DNA of 7,090 nucleotides, taken from Verrucomicrobiota bacterium. Its GTDB lineage: Bacteria; Verrucomicrobiota; Verrucomicrobiia; Chthoniobacterales; UBA10450. Of this stretch, positions 1 to 4,420 are shown one piece after another. Position 1 is the stretch's first letter. The number at the start of each line of letters is the position of its first letter. Under the pieces are notes generated by a model that had not been told where the DNA came from, did no database searches, and saw only the letters and a list, made by a program, of their open reading frames with translations. The DNA lies in the NCBI GenBank assembly GCA_003217965.1, contig QHNB01000213.1:1-7090 (forward strand). Reading direction: 5' to 3'. Position numbers and translations under genes: made by a program.

Positions 1-81
1 CGCTTGAATCATCGGGGCCTCATCATAAGCACTAGAAGTGCCATATGCAAGCGCAAGCTCGGTATATGAGGCAAAATCCAT
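1..81 (-). CDS. Possible 5' end of an unidentified gene, running off the left edge
   Basis: On the minus strand an ATG at 81-79 opens a frame of 27 codons with no stop before the window ends. The peptide begins MDFASYTELALAYG and continues with a mixed, protein-like composition (acidic, aromatic and small residues). A TTG two codons upstream could also serve as the start, and no Shine-Dalgarno sequence is visible. A TGTAGC-type palindrome lies immediately upstream (95-139), which fits a gene starting here and intergenic DNA to its right. I do not recognise the protein. Twenty-seven open codons are weak evidence, and the frame could be chance. Confidence 0.27.
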   Translation of the reverse strand, partial: MDFASYTELALAYGTSSAYDEAPMIQA

Positions 82-94
82 ATGCAAACCCGGC

Positions 95-139
95 GTTGTA
101 GCTGCTGCCGTCACTGGCGGGAGAACCGAAAACGGGAGT
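95..139 (+). repeat. REP-like palindrome, copy A (matches copy at 6441-6485)
   Basis: Starts GTTGTAGCTG and contains an imperfect 8-bp stem (102-109 with 116-123, one mismatch and one G-U-type pair). It aligns without gaps to 6441-6485 at 36 of 45 positions, both copies in the same orientation and both non-coding. The GTAG tetranucleotide at the foot of a hairpin is the hallmark of REP sequences recognised by RAYT (TnpA-REP) transposases. Membership in that class is an inference. Confidence 0.6.
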
Positions 140-198
140 GTGGAGGCCGTCTCTGACCGTTGCTCGATTCGCCTCGACGGTCATAGACCGCCGCTACA
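139..198 (-). repeat. Long palindromic repeat, copy 1, left of tRNA-Ser
   Basis: This 60-base element folds into one long hairpin. An outer stem pairs 139-150 with 187-198 (two mismatches, one G-U), and an inner stem pairs 151-160 with 177-186 (one mismatch), around a loop at 161-176. It ends in GCTACA, so the GTAG foot reads on the minus strand. A second copy lies at 471-531 with seven substitutions and a one-base gap. It belongs to the same TGTAGC-bounded group as the shorter palindromes here. Confidence 0.65.
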
Positions 199-235
199 AA
201 AATGCATAGGCAAGCCCGGCGCTGTACCTCCCAGC

Positions 236-263
236 GTTGTAGCCACGGCGCTCTGTCGCCGTG
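236..263 (+). repeat. REP-like palindrome (GTAG foot plus 7-bp hairpin)
   Basis: GTTGTAGC is followed by a perfect 7-bp stem, CACGGCG (244-250) with CGCCGTG (257-263), closed by the loop CTCTGT. The same CTCTGT loop recurs in the palindrome at 6331-6356, which has a different stem sequence. The element faces the inverted copy at 294-319, and together they look like a REP pair (BIME/REPIN-like). Confidence 0.6.
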
Positions 264-293
264 AAAGCGATAGGCAACCGAGCACGCTAAGAA

Positions 294-319
294 CGCCTCG
301 ACCGAGCGAGGCGGCTACA
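294..319 (-). repeat. REP-like palindrome, inverted partner; possible tRNA terminator
   Basis: CGCCTCG (294-300) pairs perfectly with CGAGGCG (307-313) around the loop ACCGAG, and GCTACA (314-319) gives the GTAG foot on the minus strand. Read on the minus strand this is a 7-bp GC-rich hairpin followed by TTCTT, beginning about 14 bases after the tRNA-Ser 3' end. It could therefore also act as a terminator for the tRNA transcript. The T-run is short, so the terminator role is only possible. Confidence 0.55.
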
Positions 320-332
320 GTTCGAACCTCGG

Positions 333-419
333 CGGAAGGGGTGGGATTCGAACCCACGGTGGGTTGCCCCACGCTCGATTTCGAGTCGAGTGCCTTAAAC
401 CGGACTCAGCCACCCTTCC
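333..419 (-). tRNA. tRNA-Ser (anticodon CGA, reads UCG)
   Basis: The minus strand folds as a complete class II tRNA. The 7-bp acceptor stem GGAAGGG/CCCTTCC is 413-419 with 334-340, and the discriminator G is at 333. A D-arm of tRNA-Ser type (GGCTGAG then GGTTTAAGG) follows. The anticodon stem CTCGA/TCGAG (386-390 with 374-378) encloses the loop CTCGAAA with anticodon CGA (383-381). A long variable arm, GTGGG/CCCAC with a GCAA loop, is diagnostic of serine-type class II tRNAs. The T-arm is GTGGG-TTCGAAT-CCCAC. The bases after the discriminator read CCG rather than CCA, so the CCA end is not encoded and must be added by nucleotidyltransferase. No intron or stem mismatch apart from a U-G in the D stem. 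Palindromic repeats flank it on both sides. Confidence 0.96.
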
Positions 420-434
420 CCCTTTGCGGCGCTC

Positions 435-463
435 ATTATCGGGCGCAGCCCAAGCAATGCAAA
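435..463 (-). promoter_or_regulatory. Likely promoter of tRNA-Ser
   Basis: On the minus strand TTTGCA (463-458) and GATAAT (440-435) are separated by 17 bases, matching the -35 and -10 consensus at 4/6 and 5/6 positions. The -10 ends 15 bases before the tRNA 5' end, giving an expected start near 428 and a leader of about 8 bases, as is usual for tRNA genes. It is a sequence match only. Confidence 0.42.
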
Positions 464-470
464 CACATGG

Positions 471-531
471 TGTGGCGGCGGTCTCTGACCGCTGCTTGAT
501 TCGCCTCGGCGGTCGGAGAACCGCCGCTACA
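471..531 (-). repeat. Long palindromic repeat, copy 2, right of tRNA-Ser
   Basis: This 61-base copy of the element at 139-198 pairs better than copy 1. The outer stem 471-482 with 520-531 has 12 pairs including one G-U. The inner stem 483-492 with 509-518 has 10 pairs including one G-U. The loop is 493-508, and A519 is a one-base bulge absent from copy 1. The two copies stand in direct orientation with the tRNA between them. Confidence 0.68.
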
Positions 532-796
532 AAATTGCGTCGTTGATAAGACGAAGCCTCATTCGACGCGTAAATTCGATGATATCCTGGGTGTCCTTCG
601 AGCGGGAATAGCTCAGCAAAAAATGTCACAAATAAATTCTTGTTCAGCAGCCGCTTTGCACTGCATATTGTAGACCCGCATGAGCAGCTCCCCTATGAAT
701 AGTTGTCACGCGATATTCGCACGATTTCCACAAATGAACGCCCGGAGCTGTTCACTGCTATTCACGCTCATTCGCAGCTCTTAACCTCCTTCTACC
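532..796. other. Gap upstream of nrdJ; no confident gene or riboswitch
   Basis: I see no convincing gene here. The base composition becomes more AT-rich after 616. A weak promoter-like pair (TTGTTC at 640-645, CATATT at 664-669, 18 bases apart) and an 11-base palindrome GCGATATTCGC (710-720) are the only candidate control sites for nrdJ. I find no cobalamin riboswitch core and no clear pair of NrdR boxes, although both would be natural in front of a B12-dependent ribonucleotide reductase. No Shine-Dalgarno sequence precedes the ATG at 797. Confidence 0.4.
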
Positions 797-2227
797 ATGA
801 TCCAACTCAAGCCCAGTCTTACTGCCTCACAATTCAACAAGGATCGTAAATCACGCTCCCGGGCACGACGTCAGGGAAACGAAAAGAGGCGGACGGCTGG
901 GTTGCGATTCAAGCGTGTGTTCAGCGATGCCACGATCTCTCCATTCGAACAGGTGGAGTGGGATCGCCGGACCGCGAAGATCACCGATGACGGAGGCAAG
1001 GTCATCTTCGAGCAGGAAAATATTGAGGTGCCCAGATCATGGAGCCCGCTCGCCACGAAAATCGCGGTCTCGAAATACTTTTACGGTGACCTCGCCAACG
1101 GCACCGACCCGCAAAAGGGCGGCCGCGAAACTTCGCTGCGCCAGCTGATTCATCGCGTTACTCAAACGATCACGGATTGGGGCATGGCCGATGGCTATTT
1201 CGCGAATCCGGAGACAGCGAAGATTTTTTACGATGAATTGACCTGGCTTTGCTTGAATCAGCACGGCGCCTTCAACTCGCCCGTTTGGTTCAACGTCGGG
1301 TTGTATCATCAATACGGCATCGGGCGAGGTGCGGGTGAAGGGAATTATTTTTACAACCGTGAGAGCGGCGAAGCCGAGCGCGCCTCGACGCAATACGAAT
1401 ATCCACAGGGCAGCGCCTGTTTTATCCAATCGGTCGATGACACGATGGAAGACATCATGCGCCTGGCGACAAGCGAAGCGATGCTGTTCAAATACGGAAG
1501 CGGCACCGGCAGCGATCTATCGACCTTGCGCAGCACCCGCGAGAAATTGAGTGGGGGCGGTAAACCGAGCGGGCCACTCTCGTTCCTCAAGGTCTACGAC
1601 CAGATTGCGAACGTAGTGAAGAGCGGCGGCAAAACGCGACGCGCTGCCAAGATGAATACCTTGAAGGATTGGCACCCCGACATCGAGGAGTTCATCGACG
1701 CGAAACAGAAGGAAGAGAAAAAGGCCTGGGCGCTGATCGAGCAAGGTTATGACGGCAGTTATAACGGCGATGCTTATGGCTCGGTCATGTATCAGAATGA
1801 GAATCTGAGCGTGCGGGTGAGCGACGATTTCATGAACGCCGCGCTCGAAGATCGCGAATGGTGGACGCGGCGAGTACGCGACGGTTCACCTTGCGAACGC
1901 AAAGACGCGCGCGCGCTGCTACGCAAAATTGCCGAAGGCACGCACGTGTGCGGCGATCCGGGAATGCAATTCGATTCCACCATTCACAAATGGCATACCT
2001 GCAAGGGCAGTGGCCGGCAAAACTCGACCAACCTCTTCAGCGAATATCTCTTTCTCGATAACACCGCCTGCAATCTTGCCTCGCTCAATTTGATGAAGTT
2101 CAAAACGGCCGATGGCGCCTTCGACGTGGAACGATTCAAGGCCGCCGTCCGTATTTTCATCACCGCCCAGGAAATCATTGTTGATAATGCCAGCTATCCA
2201 ATTAAGGAGATTGCCGAGCAATCATGA
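797..2227 (+). CDS. nrdJ: Class II (B12-dependent) ribonucleotide reductase, N-terminal part; catalytic Cys replaced by Phe
   Basis: This is the N-terminal half of the cytosolic, adenosylcobalamin-dependent reductase that converts ribonucleotides to deoxyribonucleotides. Family landmarks appear in order: AAFNSPVWFNVG-like segment, GSACFIQSVDDTMEDI (redox Cys208), LFKYGSGTGSDLS, SGGKTRRAAKM, HPDIEEFID, EEKKAWALI, CGDPGMQFDSTI and DNTACNLASLNL (redox Cys425). The active-site motif should read N-P-C-S-E but reads Asn412-Leu-Phe414-Ser-Glu416, so the thiyl-radical cysteine is absent while the flanking Asn and Glu remain. Phe414 lies 11 residues before Cys425; from memory, this is the spacing of Cys322 and Cys333 in Thermotoga maritima NrdJ. 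The frame stops at TGA 2225-2227, immediately after IVDNASYPIKEIAEQS, in the middle of the barrel domain. The rest of the enzyme follows in another frame. The ATG start is the natural one, though it has no Shine-Dalgarno sequence. The family assignment is secure; activity is doubtful. Confidence 0.92.
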   Translation: MIQLKPSLTASQFNKDRKSRSRARRQGNEKRRTAGLRFKRVFSDATISPFEQVEWDRRTAKITDDGGKVIFEQENIEVPRSWSPLATKIAVSKYFYGDLANGTDPQKGGRETSLRQLIHRVTQTITDWGMADGYFANPETAKIFYDELTWLCLNQHGAFNSPVWFNVGLYHQYGIGRGAGEGNYFYNRESGEAERASTQYEYPQGSACFIQSVDDTMEDIMRLATSEAMLFKYGSGTGSDLSTLRSTREKLSGGGKPSGPLSFLKVYDQIANVVKSGGKTRRAAKMNTLKDWHPDIEEFIDAKQKEEKKAWALIEQGYDGSYNGDAYGSVMYQNENLSVRVSDDFMNAALEDREWWTRRVRDGSPCERKDARALLRKIAEGTHVCGDPGMQFDSTIHKWHTCKGSGRQNSTNLFSEYLFLDNTACNLASLNLMKFKTADGAFDVERFKAAVRIFITAQEIIVDNASYPIKEIAEQS

Positions 2228-2232
2228 CGGGG
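2218..2232 (+). other. Deletion/frameshift junction in nrdJ (ATGA overlap)
   Basis: In intact family members, the segment IAExS is followed by roughly 39 residues (HRFRPLGLGYANLG and onward) before MTGEAYEQSA. Here the two ends are joined directly, giving CAA TCA TGA in the first frame and ATG ACG GGG in the second. The missing DNA is estimated at about 118 bases (3n+1), which accounts for the frame change. The join leaves stop and start sharing ATGA (2224-2227), a layout that normally allows translational coupling. Confidence 0.75.
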
Positions 2233-3846
2233 GAAGCCTACGAACAAAGTGCCCTTCTAGCGAAAACGATGGGGCCGTTTCCTGGTTACCGCGACGCGCG
2301 CTGCAGCGGCGTGAGCAAACCGCTCGCAAAAGACAACGTCGATTCCATGCGCGAAGTGATTGACCTCCATCGCGCTGCTGTCGCCGACATTCCCGATATT
2401 GATGAGTTTCTGTATTTGAAAGGCGAAGCAGCTCAAACCTGGGACCGAGCAGCGAAACTTGGTAAACGTTATGGCTATCGCAATGCGCAAGTAACGGTGC
2501 TGGCGCCCACCGGCACAATCAGTTTCTTGATGGACTGCGACACGACCGGAATCGAGCCCGATATCGCGCTGGTAAAATATAAACTGCTCGCTGGCGGCGG
2601 CATGTTGAAAATAGTCAACCAGACGGTTCGGCCAGCCCTGGAACATTTAGGATACGCAGAAGAAGAAATCGCGCGGGTGATCGAGCACATCGATTTGTTC
2701 GATACCATTGAAGATGCGATGCCGAGCGCCGACGATGCCGCCGTTATTACGGGCAAGGCGGAAGCGAATCGGCTCTATCCCACCCCACTGCATGCCGAGC
2801 ACCTGCCAATCTTCGATTGCGCTTTCCGTCCTCATCTCGGCCGGCGCAGCCTCCATTACCTGGGCCATCTCCGAATGATGGCGGCCGCTCAGCCATTCCT
2901 AAGCGGCGCAATCTCAAAGACGGTAAACCTGCCCGAGGACGCGACAATCGACGAGATCATGAGCACTTACGTCGAAGGCTGGCGACTTGGGCTCAAAGCG
3001 ATCGCTATTTACCGGGACGGTTCGAAACGTTCCGCACCACTTAACACGAAAAAGACGAGAGACATGGGCGCAACCTCCGTGCTCGATCCCGCAGCGGAGC
3101 CGAAAGATTTGCAAGAGCGCATTCTTGAGCTGGAGGATGAACTAGCGGGACTGCGCGCCCAGATCGATCTGCCCGTGCGTCACCGAATGACCGACACTCG
3201 CATGTCGCTTACGCACAAATTCGAGATCGCCGGGCACGAAGGCTACATCACGGTCGGGCTATTTGAGGACGGACAGCCTGGCGAGCTGTTCATCACCATG
3301 GCCAAGGAAGGGAGCACCATCGGCGGATTGATGGATACAGTCGGCACACTCACCTCCATTGCCCTTCAGTATGGCGTGCCGCTCGAGAGCCTGGTCAAAA
3401 AATTTGCCTATCAGCGGTTCGAACCGAGCGGGTTCACGAAAAATCCTGATATTCGCAGTGCCACCAGCATCACCGATTACGTATTCCGCTGGCTCGGATG
3501 CCAATTTATCAAAGGCTACAAGGAGGCGACTTCGCCGAACCGTGGACAATCAGAGCTGCCTCTCAAGGAGATTGCGGAGATGGAAAAGAAGGCGGTCAAT
3601 CGACCGGTGCCCGATTTGCCGCGAACGGCCGAGAAGGAATTGATCGACGTCATCACCAACCATTCTCCGTCCGAAGGAAATCCGCGCATGCTGGCGAATG
3701 GTTATACCCATGCCGACCGCGTGAAAGCGGCGCTCGGGAACATGTTTATGGACATCACATGCTCGCATTGCGGCAGTGAAAAAGTTATCCGAGCCGGCGC
3801 CTGCGGCGTTTGCACTGAGTGCGGTACGAGCCAGGGCTGCAGCTGA
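2224..3846 (+). CDS. nrdJ: Class II ribonucleotide reductase, C-terminal part with Zn-ribbon tail
   Basis: This frame carries the rest of NrdJ. It begins at MTGEAYEQSALLAK, an internal position in the family. It contains the substrate-phosphate loop APTGTI (residues 94-99), the block MDCDTTGIEPDIALVKYK, GGGMLKIVN, QPFLSGAISKTVN and EGWRLGLKAIAIYRDGSK. After a variable linker with a charged, probably helical stretch (about residues 295-320) come HKFEIAGHEGYITVGL, DGQPGELFITMAKEGSTIGGLMD and RFEPSGFTKNP. The C-terminus is a cysteine-rich ribbon with Cys513, 516, 527, 530 and 533 plus Cys539 next to last, typical of this NrdJ type and thought to bind zinc and recycle the active-site disulfide. 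With the first part (476 aa) it totals 1016 residues, about 39 short of the inferred intact length. No premature stop is present. It may be translated separately from ATG 2224 or be a pseudogene fragment. Confidence 0.9.
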   Translation: MTGEAYEQSALLAKTMGPFPGYRDARCSGVSKPLAKDNVDSMREVIDLHRAAVADIPDIDEFLYLKGEAAQTWDRAAKLGKRYGYRNAQVTVLAPTGTISFLMDCDTTGIEPDIALVKYKLLAGGGMLKIVNQTVRPALEHLGYAEEEIARVIEHIDLFDTIEDAMPSADDAAVITGKAEANRLYPTPLHAEHLPIFDCAFRPHLGRRSLHYLGHLRMMAAAQPFLSGAISKTVNLPEDATIDEIMSTYVEGWRLGLKAIAIYRDGSKRSAPLNTKKTRDMGATSVLDPAAEPKDLQERILELEDELAGLRAQIDLPVRHRMTDTRMSLTHKFEIAGHEGYITVGLFEDGQPGELFITMAKEGSTIGGLMDTVGTLTSIALQYGVPLESLVKKFAYQRFEPSGFTKNPDIRSATSITDYVFRWLGCQFIKGYKEATSPNRGQSELPLKEIAEMEKKAVNRPVPDLPRTAEKELIDVITNHSPSEGNPRMLANGYTHADRVKAALGNMFMDITCSHCGSEKVIRAGACGVCTECGTSQGCS

Positions 3847-3850
3847 CTAG

Positions 3851-3904
3851 ACGACTTCGCTTAAAATAATTTCGGGCGGGCAGACTGGCGTCGATCGAGG
3901 TGCT
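3851..3904 (+). other. In-frame N-terminal extension of the SLOG gene without a standard start codon
   Basis: The frame of the following gene is open back to the TAG at 3848-3850. Codons 3863-3904 read KIISGGQTGVDRGA, the conserved nucleotide-binding N-terminus of this family, which usually starts M-K-I-I-S-G-G-Q. The codon expected to be the start (3860-3862) is CTT, and no ATG, GTG or TTG occurs between the stop and TTG 3905. Only ATA (3866) or ATT (3869) could act as rare starts. Nothing resembling a Shine-Dalgarno sequence is present. Confidence 0.6.
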
Positions 3905-4396
3905 TTGGACGCCGCGCTTGACCTGGGTTTTCCTTGTGGCGGTTGGTGTCCCGCCGGTCGGCTGGCAGAAGATGGCAAAATTCCGGATCGATACCCGGTT
4001 ATCGAATTGGCCGATGGTGGCTACGCAGAACGCACTGCGCAGAACGTTGCTGATTCCGACGGCACGCTAATCATTGCTCATGGTCCATTGATAGGCGGAA
4101 CGCGCGAAACCGTCCAGTTCTGTATCGAGCAGAGAAAACCGCATTTTGTGATCGACCTACAGGCCACGTCTGTCGACGAGGCGATTACACATGCGGTTGA
4201 GTTTATCTGCTCTCTGTCATCCCGAGCGAATGCGAGGGATCTCCCATTTCTGCGACCGGGAATGACGATTGTCTTGAACATTGCCGGTCCACGCGCCAGC
4301 CAGTGGCCGCAAGCGCGTGACGTCGCGCATGAACTTGTCTCGGCGATATTCCGTCGGTTGAGTGGACATACCCGCCCCGGCGAATACAGTGCGTAA
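3905..4396 (+). CDS. SLOG-fold 'putative molybdenum carrier' family protein (cpYpsA-like)
   Basis: The protein matches the family annotated as putative molybdenum carrier, a circularly permuted YpsA-type SLOG Rossmann fold predicted to bind nucleotides or their derivatives. Visible blocks are LDLGFPCGGWCPAGRLAEDG, then DRYP, AERTAQNVADSDGTLI, GPLIGGT, FVIDL and finally VLNIAGPRAS. The first usable standard start, TTG 3905, cuts off the SGGQTGVDRGAL motif encoded in frame just upstream, so the true protein probably begins near 3860-3869. Between HAVEFIC and IVLNIAGPR, where relatives have only a short link, lie about 18 extra residues encoded by a palindromic repeat (4216-4266). The gene follows nrdJ closely and precedes the dehydrogenase by 24 bases, in the same direction. 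The name is historical and the real ligand is unknown. The start defect and the insertion make a decaying gene possible, but the frame stays open to TAA. Confidence 0.8.
   Translation: MDAALDLGFPCGGWCPAGRLAEDGKIPDRYPVIELADGGYAERTAQNVADSDGTLIIAHGPLIGGTRETVQFCIEQRKPHFVIDLQATSVDEAITHAVEFICSLSSRANARDLPFLRPGMTIVLNIAGPRASQWPQARDVAHELVSAIFRRLSGHTRPGEYSA
4216..4266 (+). repeat. 51-base palindromic repeat inserted in frame in the SLOG gene
   Basis: GTCATCCCG (4216-4224) and CGGGAATGAC (4257-4266) are inverted copies with a one-base bulge. The inside, GAGCGAATGCGAGGGATCTC, follows a GTCATCCCGAGCG...GAGGGATCTC pattern that I recognise as common in intergenic repeats of several soil phyla. At 51 bases it adds exactly 17 codons, including SSRANARDLPF, at a point where homologues lack such residues. 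The borders are estimates. Confidence 0.68.
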
Positions 4397-4420
4397 CCCA
4401 CCGTCGGGCACGTTTTAATC

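Noticed and set aside
38..499. 153-codon open frame on the plus strand
   Set aside because: It runs through four palindromic repeats and antisense to the complete tRNA-Ser. The product is low-complexity and resembles no family.
93..531. CRISPR array (several repeats around 28-60 bases)
   Set aside because: Spacing, orientation and length are irregular, the units are palindromes with different stems, and no cas gene is present.
139..531. Composite mobile element or integration site at tRNA-Ser
   Set aside because: There is no integrase or transposase gene, no duplicated tRNA 3' end, and the flanking copies are short palindromes rather than insertion sequences.
784..791. ACCTCCTT just before the nrdJ start, identical to the anti-Shine-Dalgarno tail of 16S rRNA
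   Set aside because: It is on the wrong strand to recruit ribosomes to nrdJ. The minus-strand frame it could serve is only about 20 codons with poor spacing. Probably chance.
616..796. Possible cobalamin riboswitch or NrdR operator before nrdJ
   Set aside because: No B12-box core and no paired 16-base NrdR-like palindromes are recognisable. The 11-base palindrome at 710-720 does not match the NrdR consensus.
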